The notes: generated by a model not told the origin, from the letters alone. Positions 1 through 10,559 are shown, numbered from the stretch's first letter. The stretch is 64,000 nucleotides of DNA from Massospora cicadina (GCA_022478985.1 JAKSZP010002717.1:151919-215918), one strand, 5' to 3'. Program-made: numbers and translations.

Positions 1-190
1 AATAGCTGGGTATAATATCCCAGGTAATACCCGAGGCTCCAAGGGGCTAACGCCTTCAAGACTTTTGAGTTGCAACAAGCAGTGGGGTGGGATTTGGAGA
101 GTAATTTTTGTGTCCACCACTCGTTTTTCACCAGCCTTAATCATGACTTCATCTGCCGCATAGAAAGGGATATCATCCATAGCATTTACT
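1..190 (-). pseudogene. dUTPase-like domain of element B (partial)
   Basis: Seen: the minus strand reads FYAADEVMIKAGEKR followed by VVDTKITLQIPPHC. This is the pattern of the first half of a trimeric dUTPase: an AxD motif, then a PGE-like turn, then a (V/D)TxIxxxIP strand. Element J carries almost the same peptide at about 49960-50075. The domain lies after the protease region and before the expected reverse transcriptase. The rest is cut by the window edge or out of frame. The assignment rests on motif resemblance only; an unrelated protease-RT linker is the alternative. Confidence 0.55.
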
Positions 191-578
191 GAATCAGACA
201 ATTTTTTGTTGTTGCACCCAGAGGTAAAATAATGCAAAGTCATAGCGGAGAAGGGACATTCAATCAGGCAAGAGTATTTGTGCTTTCTGGGTCCTTTACT
301 GGATAAGACTAAAGGGACTTCATAGTTGATTAATGAGAGAAACCTTGCTTCATGTTAATTTTTCCCTCTTACTAATCAAAATTGGGTACCTATGAGCATA
401 TAATAGGCGTTGTTGTCCAAAGCCATTGCAGGGGCTGATATGATAAGCTTCCCAATATGAATGGGAAGAGAAGAATATGCCCCAATGGCGCAGGTGTTGT
501 TTGGGCTGGAATTTCCAAACTCTTGATTATAATCCAAATCAGGCACCAGCTTTATCGTTTTGATGAGCTTAGTAGAAA

Positions 579-1372
579 TTACGTTAACTGTTGAGCTTTA
601 GCCAGGTTGGCCATTACCTGGACTTTTTGTATGACCACTTTAACATTGGTGAGTGTTCCCCCAAAATTAGGAGACAAAGACAAGACCTCCATAAGCTGGA
701 AAGTGAAGGTTAATTTAAGAGCAGTCTCATGGTATTTCTCAATGATGGAGTTCATGGTATGGACCCTCTGAAGAGGTCGAATCAAGCCATCCAAGAACTC
801 ATTTGCATCACTGGAAGTTTCTATAACTTTTGGGCGCCCTAATACTTGTCTTAGGTAGGTTTCCTCAGGTATGGTGGTTTCATTTACTCCTTCAGCGTTT
901 AATCGAATAGGGACCTCCACTTCTCTGGAGCTCCCAATGAATAGTATCCTACATCATTACCCCCCTCAGATTCATCTCCACAGGTACACTCCATCACTGG
1001 CAAAGCTTTGATTGAGGTAGGGGAGACGGCCGCAGAAGATTTGATAGCCTTTGGGCGCACATTTACCAGCTTAGCTGGAGGGGAAAACATAACGGCTTTG
1101 GTAAGCTTGTGTGGGAGTATGGTATTATATAGCTTACAGGGCTCTGAATTATAGGAGGGAGTGATATTAGTTGTTAATTGCACTGAGGAAGCAGGTTTCA
1201 CTGGGGCAAGTACAGGTGTGCTCAGCCCCAACTGTTTTACAGGTGAAAGCTCTTTAACGATTAGAGCTGAAGATTCCACCTCAGCTTCATGTATAGTTGC
1301 ACAGGAATGAAAATCAGCAACGTCTAACAGAGCCTCTTTTATGTCTTGGATGGTTTTGAAGTAGCGTTTCAC
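579..1372 (-). pseudogene. Gag C-terminal and protease region of element B
   Basis: Two overlapping minus-strand frames (899-1372 and 579-920) form one broken coding stretch between gag and the dUTPase-like part. The first is rich in Pro, Ser and Lys and ends in an acidic VGYYSLGAPE segment. The second leads into VVIQKVQVMANLAKAQQL, which aligns with HKVRILAVLGTGALVNVIS of element D, the retropepsin active-site region. The DTG triad is not recognisable here, so the protease is dead or degraded. The paired acidic segment recurs in J as VSYYILGAPKE at about 49180-49200, which supports the alignment. Confidence 0.6.
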
Positions 1373-1389
1373 TGAAATGATATGGTGGG

Positions 1390-1896
1390 CTAGAGAGGGT
1401 GAGAAGCTAACCCATTTAACATGGCAGAGATAGCATCATCCAGGGTTAACATGTTAGACGTTGCCAACCTTTGTACAGTAAGATAAAATCGCTCATCAAA
1501 AGCAGCATGTCTTTCGTCCTCATACATGCTTAAGCGCATAAAGGCTTGTTTATCCCTGTTAAGACTCTGCTGTGAACCAAATTCAGCCAAAAGAGCCTCC
1601 TTCACCTCTGCACAAGTATGCAAAAGGTCCAGGTAAGAAACTATTATCTCTTGCGCTAATTGCCTTAAACATGGAAGGAAGTGTTGAACTTTTTGTTTGT
1701 CCATTTCACCATACATGGCAGCTTCATACACGTACAAAAAAGTAGCAATGCACCCTTTGCCAGGGAAGTGCTTGTCTGTAAAACGTGGTTTTTGTGGGCG
1801 CTGCTCAAGTTCATTGAGACGGGATAGAGCGCTGGCTAGTTGATTTTCAAGAGCAACTATTCTGGTTATATAAGGATCCCCTGTAGTGAGCACCAT
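1390..1896 (-). pseudogene. Gag N-terminal part of element B
   Basis: An intact 168-codon minus-strand frame. The start ATG (1894-1896) overlaps the primer-binding site, so the first residues, MVLTTGDP, are encoded by the PBS itself. A coiled-coil heptad region (residues about 10-35, VALENQLASALSRLNELEQR) is followed by a helical, capsid-like segment with no known catalytic motif, as expected for Gypsy Gag. Gag forms the virus-like particle and binds element RNA. A related start, MVFTKGGS, is seen in element C near 12685. The frame ends at 1390 and coding resumes in another frame, so full-length Gag-Pol is no longer made. Confidence 0.65.
1878..1895 (-). promoter_or_regulatory. Primer-binding site of element B
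   Basis: The minus strand reads TGGTGCTCACTACAGGGG, three bases inside the LTR boundary. It begins with TGG, the complement of a tRNA CCA end, and is identical to the element A site (4749-4766). I could not assign the tRNA from memory. Confidence 0.8.
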
Positions 1897-1898
1897 TT

Positions 1899-2651
1899 TG
1901 TAGGAACCCAGACGATTCTTGCTCGCTGGTGCTTTACGCCTGCTGGATTCCTCAAAAGTTGTAAATAAATATAAATATAAAGCTCTAATAAAGCTGTGTT
2001 TTTTAGAAATTTTATTAGGAGAGCAATGAAAAGAAAAAATGACACCTTTTGATATCTGACTGATCAGGATTTAAACTGCGTCAAGGGTTGAGGGGATTCA
2101 AGGGTAGGCTTGGAATAGCTTATATGCATTCTAAATTAGGAAATATGGTATACTATCCTATCAGATCTCAGAAAAAAATTTATTACTTTTATGGCAAAGC
2201 AACAGATGGAATAAGGTTTTAGGGCAGGATGTACCCATGTGGTAATGTTTTGATGTATTTCAACCAATCACTGCTTGATAAAATACTTTTATTTAGGGGA
2301 CCTCCGCCACACCTAAAAAGGGGGTGGTCCCTGCGTAAGTGCTTGGAAGGACCTGGTTGTGGGTGGAAGAGTACATCTGATGGTTACCACAGGGTCTGTC
2401 ACGTGGTAAGAGTAATTTGACTGCTCAATTTTATGTTTATTGCCCATGAAGGATTTGAAATGGTGTTACCTCGATTAACAGGGTTCCACTTAGAATTTTT
2501 CAGAGTCTTTTGGCTGATATCAGCATTATCATTACTAAAATTAATCGGAACATCATTGGAAACTTTCAAAAGGCTGACATTTCTCCTTTTTGGCGGATTT
2601 CAACCCAAAACATTCTTATTTTGTAATTGGGAGGGCAAATGTCCAATAAAG
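1899..2651 (-). repeat. 5' LTR of element B
   Basis: This stretch aligns over its whole length with the reverse complement of the 759-bp LTR of element J (52959-53717), including the block around the 'gggacctcYgccacacct' motif and the gene-proximal end TGTAGGAA. The outer end is degraded (…CAATAAAG where J has …TGATATCA). A 156-codon plus-strand frame at 2433-2903 is antisense to this LTR and is not a gene. Confidence 0.85.
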
Positions 2652-2852
2652 TTCGATTTCTGCCTGGTTTTTTTGCCTCAGATAAGCCAATTTTCCTTAG
2701 CTCTGTCTAGCAAAGCCAAATTTCAGTTTTTTGTTAATGTCCTTGAAAGGTCATCAGTGACCCTTAGGGGTTCTAGTCTCTACCCCAAGTGCTTGTTGGA
2801 CTTGTATTTAGAAGGGTGGTTAATTCCTGGAAATATGTCACTAGATGTGACA
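2652..2852 (+). repeat. Dispersed repeat R, copy 1 (possible SINE body)
   Basis: About 200 bp that match, as reverse complement, 63478-63677 near the other end of the window. It opens with GTTCGATTTC, a tRNA-type B box, and closes with the near-palindrome TGTCACTAGATGTGACA. Element B inserted at its left end, which removes any A box. A tRNA-derived SINE is the best reading; an unclassified repeat is the alternative. Confidence 0.55.
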
Positions 2853-2879
2853 GTGTTGATCACTGGAGACCCTTTTGGC

Positions 2880-3200
2880 AAAAATGTGACAAAATTAGAG
2901 TGATTATCCATAAAGTGCGTATCTTAGCTGTACTGGGCACTGGGGCTTTAGTCAACGTCATATCCTTTAAACTCATGAAGAAGCTGAATTTTAAGCTTGA
3001 TATCAGTTATGACATGAGTTATAAACCATCAGACCAGATATTACCAGTGCTCTAGGAGCCTATTCAGTGCTACTCTTATGCTTTGGGAGCATGGTCTTAA
3101 CAGCACTGGAAGTGGTTTTAGACAATGACCAATATGACTTATTGATTGGGATGCACTTCCTTCTTAAGTTTAAAGCTACGATTTACTTTACTTCCAGCAC
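2880..3200 (+). pseudogene. Retropepsin-like protease of element D
   Basis: The plus strand reads VRILAVLGTGALVNVISFKLM, which fits the retropepsin active-site loop LxDTGAxxNxI with the catalytic Asp replaced by Gly (GTG instead of DTG). About 65 residues further, after a stop, YDLLIGMHFLLKFKATI matches the conserved second half (hhhGxxFLxxxxxxI). The domain would process Gag-Pol. With the catalytic Asp lost and internal stops it is dead. It sits directly upstream of the dUTPase-like domain, as in elements B, C and J. Confidence 0.65.
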
Positions 3201-3379
3201 TGTGAGCATCATAAGTTACCAACTACTTGTTGGCATTTAAGATGACGATGTCAAAGTGCAGAAGCAATGGATGTGCTTGATGAAAATGGGTCAATCAATT
3301 TACCCCTTCCACTATACCAATACCAAGGAGGGTGTAGCAGTTAACATCCATTGTTTGTGTAAAAGAAGGCCTCCTTTGA

Positions 3380-3617
3380 GCGCTAGTGAGACTATGGAGA
3401 TTCAACCAGGGGAACAACGCTGGATGACCCTGGCAATTAGTGTGAAGGTTCTGCTGGATATCCTTTTTTAAAAATACAATCATGAAATAATTGCAAGAAA
3501 GAACTTGGAGTTTTACAAGGGTTTTATAATACAAGCCACTTGGGAGAGTGAACATCATTTTAGGAAATTAATTTCAAACTATAAGATACAAAAAAGGACG
3601 AGTCATTGCATTGGCCT
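3380..3617 (+). pseudogene. dUTPase-like domain of element D (N-terminal part)
   Basis: The frame reads MEIQPGEQRWMTLAISVKV, then after a stop HEIIARKNLEFYKGFIIQ. This follows the trimeric dUTPase order PGE…TxIxxxI, then the I.PR.xL.xxxGI region where family members hold the phosphate-binding Arg-Ser. Here 'ARKN' stands at that place. Element C interrupts the domain at 3618. Position and pattern agree with the clearer copies in J and C, but this copy alone would be weak evidence. Confidence 0.45.
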
Positions 3618-4177
3618 TGTTATAAATTCAGAGGAATTGTTGAGACACGCTTGGAGATTTTTCACAGGGCCAAACCCACTGAGCAATCAGACAGATGATA
3701 AGAGATTGTATGTCCTCAGACACACTTAACAATATAATAAGATATAGAGCTATTTTCCCTGGACGACTCTTTATTTAATTAATATCTACAGCGGTTAATC
3801 ACTGTTACGCTCTCTTAAAAATTACTAACAATTCTCCTCCTTCAATCATTTCTTGAACTTATATAACAGTAACTTTGGAAGATACCATTTCCTTGGCTTA
3901 TCTATTCAGTTATACCATATCTCATTGGTTTTGGCAGAGTATGGTATACTCAAGTCTCTAATGCCTTAGTTTGAGGCAACCTTACTCAATATTTGTCAAA
4001 TGTCAACTTTGCCTTATTGTCCTATATGGAGGTGATCCCATAATGACCCTTTTCCAACACAAAATAGCCTCAACTCAAGGAACTCAAATAATTGTAACTA
4101 ATTCATGGTTGGTGGTTTTATCCCTTTCTGCCATATCTATTTCAGGATTATCATCCAGCCATATCAAAATCTTGACA
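3618..4177 (-). repeat. 3' LTR of element C
   Basis: On the plus strand it starts TGTTATAAaTTCAGAGGAAT and ends ATCTTgACA, aligning end to end with 12742-13305. The termini are TG…CA. It is preceded by the duplication GGCCT. Confidence 0.9.
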
Positions 4178-4185
4178 TTACCCCC
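4178..4185 (-). other. Polypurine tract of element C, split by element A
   Basis: Without element A, the minus strand next to the 3' LTR would read CAAGGGGGTAA, a normal Gypsy polypurine tract, the primer for plus-strand DNA. Element A sits inside the G run, and its duplication CCCCC (4181-4185 and 7324-7328) is that run on the plus strand. The other half of the tract is at 7324-7331. Confidence 0.75.
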
Positions 4186-4746
4186 CGTCAGGATTTTCCC
4201 TAGTTAGGTGAAAGCCTTTTCCAGGGGAAGGACTGATATCCCCATTAGAGGGGTGTAAATCCTAAACGGCTTACTAGATTCAATAATAAGAGTCAAATAT
4301 ACAAATATATCAAATTTGGGGCTTGGTATAAATTACCCCAAATTTGAGGAAAAGGTACATTCCCTTCCTTCAGGACATGTGGCCTGGGATATCACCTGAC
4401 CTGGTCACGAGGGTGGCTTGATTCAAGTAAGGGTCAGAATAATGGGCAATCTGAAGGCTAGGAGAAACCCTACTAGGCTGGGGCCACAACGATCTTTGAG
4501 GCACGTGTCCCCTAATACCCTATAAATATCACTAATTATTATTCTAATAAAGTACTTTCGTTCATAATATTTATTTCATCTTATATATTATTATTAAGTT
4601 AATTTATCTAAATGAATGGAGTCTCATCCATTGTAGCATCCGGAGTCACCCCTGTCTTCTTAGCTGACGCTTGCCACCTGCATTCAGCCTACTTGTTGGG
4701 TTCCCCAGCATTAGTACCAGTGAGCGCATCTTGGGGAAACCCAACA
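4186..4746 (+). repeat. 5' LTR of element A
   Basis: Starts cGTCAGGATTTTCCCT (first T mutated) and ends AACCCAACA, aligning throughout with 6762-7323. It contains a TATA box TATAAATA at 4521 and a polyadenylation signal AATAAA at 4546, in the usual order for an LTR promoter and terminator. Confidence 0.9.
4521..4528 (+). promoter_or_regulatory. TATA box in the LTR of element A
   Basis: TATAAATA preceded by ACCC, conserved in the other LTR at 7099-7106, and followed about 20 bp later by AATAAA in both copies. Confidence 0.55.
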
Positions 4747-4748
4747 AC

Positions 4749-4766
4749 TGGTGCTCACTACAGGGG
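4749..4766 (+). promoter_or_regulatory. Primer-binding site of element A
   Basis: TGGTGCTCACTACAGGGG starts two bases after the LTR. It is identical to the site of element B and close to that of element C (minus 12723-12740). Confidence 0.85.
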
Positions 4767-5053
4767 CGCTTCCCTGGAGCGCCCTGAGGTGTTACCCTCA
4801 ACCTTGTACAATAATGAACCCACTGTGAGCACGCCAGACACCGATCTTCTTACTTATCTCTGATGAAACGGCCAAGACCCAATAACATTTGGGTCCAAAT
4901 TACCAAAGAAGTCCTTCAAGTGTGCCCCAAAGTCTTGATTCGCTTCTGAGCTCCCAGTCATCTTAATCCCTTGCTGGACCTGTTAAAAACGCCTGAAGAA
5001 TCAAAAAAGATGAACTTGAGCCAAAATGCCAGCATCATAAAATAAAAAGATTA

Positions 5054-6733
5054 ATGAAGGCAATAGAATATCACAGGGACCAAGCATCACGGTTCAAGAG
5101 AATGTGGGATGCTCAGAGAGAAGAAGCCTTTGAGGACTTCACCCAGCGGGATGACTATTGGGCGCTAGGACCTGTTTACTGTGATGAAAGGGTCATGTTC
5201 AAAAACCTTTTGTCTTTGGGCAAAATCCAAAAGAAATTGGCCAAGCTACAATTCATCCTTTGGATGAAAAACGAAAATCAAAATGATCTGAGTGCTCAAG
5301 TTTCAACAAAAATAATTATTTTTAATACTAACCCTAATTTTTATTTAGATAAACTTATTCCCCCATTTAAAGTTGGGACAAGTCAAGAATCAATTTCCAA
5401 TCTTGACAATCAAAAAATTTGCGGGAAGCCTAAAATACAATTGGTGAAATGATGCAATTTGAACGCCAGGCAAAATACCTGGGACTTACCTTTGCACCAT
5501 TGAGAATAAGCTCAATGTCTCCTTTCCTGCAATCATACTGCTTCCCGACTTTGACAGCGCCCTTCCCAAGATTTGGCCTCAAATTATTAAATCTAAAAAT
5601 CTAGAATACCCAGTTTGACTCTTAGATTGGGAAAGCACTGATCCCAATGAAGATGTGAGTCAAGAAAAAGCGAAGCTTGATGACTCCTTTCCAGCAAAGC
5701 TACCATTTTCTGATTTTGATGGCGCCCCTCCCAAGATTGGGCCAAATATTACTAGAATAATTAATCAAGATTATCCATTTAAACTCTCCGATTGGGATCA
5801 TGCTGATCCCAATGAAGATGAAAGTCCCAAAAAAGTGAAGTCCAAGAAACTGGCCAACGCTACCTCCACTATTAATGCCAACCTTCTGGCTCAATTTTCA
5901 TTTCCCTCTCAAACCCTGTCACACGGTTTACTTTCAGTTGAGAGTGAGATTTGCTCACTCCAATGCTGAGATGGTAACTTGACATCTCTTAAAGAGGCCC
6001 TCCTATTGAAATTTTCAGGTAACCACCCCCTACCATCGCCTGGTCATATTCCAAGCTCGTGGGGTTGCTCGCCCACACTACCCACTGTTGATGACCTTTT
6101 ACCTGAGCCTTACCTTCATCTTCTGGCGGTTAAGGTGATCACAAGATGCCAGGCTCAAATGGCAACTGAAATGAACCAAAAGATCAAAGAGGCTAAAGCC
6201 TTCATGGCCAAGATAGCGCAGGAGATGTGCAAATGGATAGCACAGATGGAGGCGGAGTTGATGGCCTCCAAGTTGGAAGCTATGCAGGAACAAAGGCTGC
6301 TGGTCATCCTGCAGTCAGAAATCTGGGAAAAGACTGACCGGATCAAAATGCTAACAATTGAAAACTTGCAGCTTAGGCTGGAGTTTTTGACCTCAAGACA
6401 AATTACCTTGAAACCAAATGGCAGCTTGAAGCCAGCCATTACAAAAAACCAAATTGCTCAGATAGCAGCGGATCAAGGATCAAGGAGCTTGAAGCCACCT
6501 TTCCCAACAAACGATCTGAATTACTTATGAGGGCCTTAGCCAATGAATTTGTTTGGCTTCAAACCCTATCTACACCTGAGACCTTCAAGTCAACTATGAG
6601 GGCCTTATCCGATGTTTTTGTCCAGCTTCAAACCCTAACCACACCAGGCACTATCACCAACCTGGTCTTCATTTTGCCTGAGGCTTCAAACGCCCCTGAA
6701 CTCGAGTCCTTCAATCCTCAGGCCACAACTTGA
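5054..6733 (+). pseudogene. Gag-like protein of element A
   Basis: A broken frame made of 5054-5452, 5655-5969, 5979-6530 and 6527-6733. The N-terminal part (MKAIEYHRDQASRFKRMWDA…) is charged and helical. The middle holds two copies of a segment of about 166 bp with the motif D(S/G)APxKI (near 5550 and 5716). Residues in 6140-6400 form a long coiled coil (QAQMATEMNQKIKEAKAFMA and onward). The end has a 69-bp tandem duplication encoding MRAL(A/S)…FV.LQTL(S/T)TP. No zinc knuckle, protease or RT motif is present. I call it gag-like from position and coiled coil only; it could be an unrelated cargo protein. Stops and frame changes make it non-functional as it stands. Confidence 0.5.
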
Positions 6734-6761
6734 TCCCCTAGGCCAAGGCCTGGAGGGGCTC

Positions 6762-7323
6762 TGTCAGGATTTTCCCTGGGTTAGGTGAAAGCCTTTTCCA
6801 GGGGAAGGACTGATATCCCTATTTGAGGGGTGTAAATCCTAAACGGCTTATTAGATTCAATAATAAGAGTCAAATCTACAAATATATCAAATTTGGGGCT
6901 TGGTATAAATTACCCCAAATTTGAGGAAAAGGTACATTCCCTTCCTTCAGGACATGTGGCCTGGGATATCACCTGACCTGGTCACGAGGGTGGCTTGATT
7001 CAAGTAAGGGTCAGAATAATGGGCAATTCAGAAGGCTAGGAGAAACCCTACTAGGCTGGGGCCACAACGATCTTTGAGGCATGTGTCCCCTAATACCCTA
7101 TAAATATCCCTTGTTTATTATTCTAATAAAGTACTTTCGTTCATAATATTTATTTCATCTTATATTATTATTAAGGCAATTTGTCTAAATGAATGGAATC
7201 TCGTCCAATGTCATGTCCGGAGCCACCCCTGTCTTCTTAGCTGATGCTTGCCACCTGCAGTCAGTCTACTTGTTGGGTTCCCCTGCGTTAGCACCAGCAA
7301 GCGCATCTTGGTGAAGCCTGACG
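6762..7323 (+). repeat. 3' LTR of element A
   Basis: Starts TGTCAGGATTTTCCCTgGGT and ends cctgACg, with TATAAATA at 7099-7106 and AATAAA at 7125-7130. It is followed by the duplication CCCCC and then by element C. Confidence 0.9.
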
Positions 7324-7742
7324 CCCCCTTGATTGGACAATAAGCCTTCTATTGCTTATACAGCTGAAGGAACTTTGCATGCACTTGGTTTTTGATATGA
7401 CTGCTTTCAGGGTCCTTTATTAGTGTAGACAATGTCACCTGTTTTCTTAATGAATTCAAATGGCCCATTTCAATTACTGGCTAATTTGTGCTTCTGACCA
7501 AACCCATGTTAGTCATGAAACAGAACCATATCCCCTTCCTTAAATTAGCTCACCTTCTATGCTGTACCTGATCAGCAGCCTGATTCTTGATCTTCTTAGC
7601 TAGGCTGAAGGAGTATGATTCAGCTTTCAATTTGATTAAAGTGTCCACAAGGATGGTCAAATAATGGTTGGCTTTCCAATCTTCTGGTGTCTTTTACACA
7701 TGAATAGAGCAATTTTTGAATAACTGGATGTCATTCATATAA

Positions 7743-8400
7743 TTATTGAAAGGTTCTATTCTCTGTGGGAAAATGGTAGCTAATATTATAGGCAAAGATG
7801 GCTGTGGAAAGGAGGGAACTCCAATTGAAAGGTCGATCTGTTACCAATTTTTGAAGTATGTTCACCAAGGTTCCATTAATGCATTTGACCATCCCATTGA
7901 ACTCAAGGTGGTATGGGGTCATCAGAGCCCCACAGATACCCAGCAGCACATTTAGCTTTGGAATGATGTACAAAGTTAAGTTAGTTCCATTGTTGGTAAG
8001 GATGAACTGGGGTAGTCATGTAACTGGATAATACATTCCATTACAATCTTGGCCACTGTGACTGCCCCCAAAGCACATATTGCCCATGCTTCAACCCACC
8101 TGGCCAAGTGGTCTACTGCCACCAGAATGTACTTAGACCAGTTGATTCCTATAGGCAGAGGACCAAAGACATCAAGGGAAACTGTATGCCAAGCAAAATG
8201 GGTTATCACTAACTGGTATTAGGCCTTCTGGCAGAACGGCTTTTCCACTTGGCACTGGTGGCAGCAGGAAAAGACTTTGAGCACATCAAACTGCATGCTT
8301 TCCCAGTAATACCGAGGCTGCAACAATTACAGGGTCTTTCATACTCCACCATGTTCAACTGCTCAGTGTATGCCCATGATGATGTTTGGTCAGGTGGAAG
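7743..8400 (-). pseudogene. Integrase of element C
   Basis: Minus-strand pieces: FSCCHQCQVEKPFC near 8240-8290 (the CC half of the HHCC zinc finger), SLDVFGPLP with KYILVAVDHLARWVEAWA at 7976-8209 (catalytic core, first Asp present) and YHLEFNGMVKCINGTL at 7743-7973. In Gypsy integrases this last motif is usually NGxVERxNxTL; here the catalytic Glu is replaced by Lys (MVKC). The enzyme would insert the cDNA into host DNA. The core is split between frames and the Glu is lost, so it is inactive. Its position downstream of RNase H is diagnostic for Ty3/Gypsy. Confidence 0.85.
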
Positions 8401-8549
8401 GCCTTGAGATATTCACCATAGTGTCCCCCATCCAGTTGTACAACTTGCTGTTATTCAGGAACGTATTGGACTTTATTTATTTAGTACTTTGATAACTTGA
8501 GGTGGCTCATTATCATACTTTCCGCTGAGCATCTATATAAACATTATGT

Positions 8550-8990
8550 CACTAAGATATGCCGTACCCACAATCATGGGAATCTTGATAAGCAATCTGC
8601 ATTCAAGTGTTTGGCTCCAGGACAATGAAGGATTTTGAGAGTGTAGGCTTGCAGTTTGAGAGCCCATTGGGCTAGCCGTCCTTCAGGCTCCTTGAAATTC
8701 TGCAACCAGCGCAATGAAGTATGATTTTTTTAACTTTGAACTTCACTCCATGCAAGTACACTCTAAATTGCTTATATGTGTAGATCACCGCTAATCACCT
8801 CCACTCAGTCATAATGTAATTACGTTCATGGCAATTCAGTCTTTGACTGCAATAAACCACTGGGTGCTCCTCCCCTTCATTATCATTATGGGCTAGGGCC
8901 GCCCCTATAGCGGAAAGGGATGCATCTATCTGAATGATGAGCTCCTTGTTAAAATTAGGGTAGCGCAGCACTGGCGCACTTATTGGTGCT
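8550..8990 (-). pseudogene. RNase H of element C
   Basis: The minus strand reads LIIQIDASLSAIGAAL followed by EHPVVYCSQRLNCHERNY and MTEWR-stop-LAVIY. This is the Gypsy RNase H pattern with the first catalytic Asp (IDAS), the PVxYxSxxL strand, and the expected Glu-containing helix broken by a stop. It removes template RNA during reverse transcription. It follows the RT and precedes the integrase, with several stops. Confidence 0.8.
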
Positions 8991-9107
8991 GTTGGAGCAT
9001 ATCAAAGGAGAATTGGCGGCATTCCGTACATTTAAATGAAGCGTCCTTTTTTAAAAAGTCAAAAAGAGGACCTCCAATACAGCTAAAGTTGGGCATAAAG
9101 CAGCTGT

Positions 9108-9760
9108 TTATCTGACCATTCCAAAAAATACTTGTATATTGCACTTACTGTTTGGAGTAGTCATCTTCTGGATAGCCTCCACCTTGGCTGGCTGGGTTCT
9201 CATCCTAGTTGCATCCACCACAAACCCCAAGTACTCCAGTTGGTCCTTAAAAATGGCATTTACAGGGCTTGATTTTAAGGTTAGCCTCCACAAGTCAGCG
9301 GGAGACTCCTACAGGTGGGTAAGATACCCAGAAAATGTACGTGAAAAGACATTAATATCATAAAGGTACATGAGGATGCTTGACAGCTTCAGGTTTCTAT
9401 GAATGGTGTCCATGACCTGCTGAAACGTAGCTGGGTCATTAAATAGCCCTTGAGGCATATGGGCTGATTGAAAAAGCCCCTTGGGAGTAATAATGGCACA
9501 TTTCTCCTGTTCCACTATGGGCAACTCAATTTGCCAATAACTGGAAATCAAATACGTTGCTGATAAGTAACGAGCTCCTATTAACCAATCCAAGGCATCA
9601 TTAATTTGCAGCAAGGGATATGAGTCCTTTTTGGTAATGCTGTTGAGCTTCTGGTAGTCTATTACTACCCAGTTGGTATCATTCTTCTTTTTGAAAATTA
9701 GAACGGGAAAAGCCCATGAACTTTTGATGATTTGAGCATACCTTTTTTGAGCAGCTTGTC
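9108..9760 (-). pseudogene. Reverse transcriptase of element C
   Basis: Frames 9309-9614 and 9108-9293 give YLISSYWQIELP (the segment after the first catalytic Asp; here T-Y replaces the usual M-D), MPQGLFNDPATFQQVMD (the PxGLxNAPATFQ motif) and LMYLYDINVFSRT in place of YLDDILVFS. One Asp of the YxDD pair is therefore Tyr. The following LEYLGFVVDATRM matches the downstream GxxVSxxG segment. The fold is clear but both Asp changes and a frame break make it dead. Confidence 0.88.
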
Positions 9761-10109
9761 AATCTCCTCAAATACTACTTACTCAGCTTCCCTAGACCAG
9801 TGGATCATCTGAGACCTAATGGGGGGATGATATCCGGTGTTAACTTGATGAACCACTCCCTGTGAACTCCCTAAATCATGGTCATTGATGGCAAATATCT
9901 CCTTACAATTGTGAAATAAAGCTATTTCCTGATCTTTCTGATCTTCCAATAACCAATTAAGTTTTCACGCAGTACCACCACCATTATGCCAAGTGGTGGT
10001 TTGAGGGGCAGACCAAATTTATCCAGCGACCTGAACTTGTGAATCTGAAGGACCACTCCACTAGGGTCAAGTGTAAAAAATGACACTATTTGTGTCAGCG
10101 GATTTAAAT

Positions 10110-10330
10110 GGGTTCATGCTGTAGGCTCACTTCAAGACCTTAAATTCCCCATGACCTGGGAGAAAAATGCCTGGAGCCACGTGTGGATCAAATCACAACT
10201 GCTGATAAGCCCAATGATCTCTCCATAAAGCCCAGCTGGCACTTTCACCTCTAACTCAGTGTTTACTATTACTTGGTGTCCAAAGGGGATGGATATAGCT
10301 CCAGCAGTTCTTAGCGGCAGCCCTTGATAT
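10110..10330 (-). pseudogene. dUTPase-like domain of element C
   Basis: The minus strand reads RTAGAISIPFGHQVIVNTEL, continuing through LEVKVPAGLYGEIIG, and in the next frame HVAPGIFLPGHGEFKVLK. The order of AGA, P-G, VxT.L.V.VPxGxYGxI, and GI/V-x-x-x-x-x-G-E-x-K-V matches trimeric dUTPases motif by motif, although the catalytic Asp of the third motif is not present. The domain lies between protease (10560-10790) and RT (9108-9760). Known dUTPases hydrolyse dUTP and keep uracil out of cDNA. This is the clearest of the four copies. A profile search is needed to confirm it. Confidence 0.6.
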
Positions 10331-10559
10331 TCATATACCTGCTCTGGGAAGTCCTGGGTTTTGCCCTTTAGTCAATGGTAAAAACTGGAATCACCCCATC
10401 ACTATAGGCTTAGTTGATGTGCCCCATGTGCACTGGATCCTTTGGCACCCGCTGGAGGTAAAGTAAATTGGGATCTGCTGCCCCAAATTTTTTGAAGTTC
10501 TCTTCCATCATATCAACAATAGCCCATAGTGTCACATAAAAGTAGTTCTAATTAAAAGG

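Larger units (their letters stand above)
1..2651 (-). mobile_element. Ty3/Gypsy element B, 5' part, cut by the window edge
   Basis: Read on the minus strand, this is a 753-bp 5' LTR (1899-2651), a primer-binding site, gag, a protease region and the start of a dUTPase-like domain, where the window ends. The order LTR-PBS-gag-protease and the similarity to element J (48815-53717) make it Ty3/Gypsy. The frame is broken between gag, the protease region and the last part. Its right end abuts repeat R1 at 2652, so B inserted into that older repeat. Reverse transcriptase, integrase and the 3' LTR lie outside the window, so the target-site duplication cannot be checked. Confidence 0.85.
4186..7323 (+). 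mobile_element. Gag-only LTR retrotransposon A, nested in C
   Basis: Two direct LTRs (561 and 562 bp) flank a 2.0-kb interior with a primer-binding site, one broken gag-like coding region and a short purine tract (GGAGGGGCTC) before the 3' LTR. The unit is bounded by CCCCC duplications. There is no protease, RT or integrase, so it must be moved by another element. It shares its primer site with Gypsy elements B and C, which are plausible helpers. The LTRs are very similar, so it is younger than its host C. Confidence 0.88.

Noticed and set aside
2433..2903. 156-codon plus-strand frame
   Set aside because: Antisense to the LTR of element B and crosses into repeat R1; the homologous LTR of J does not conserve it.
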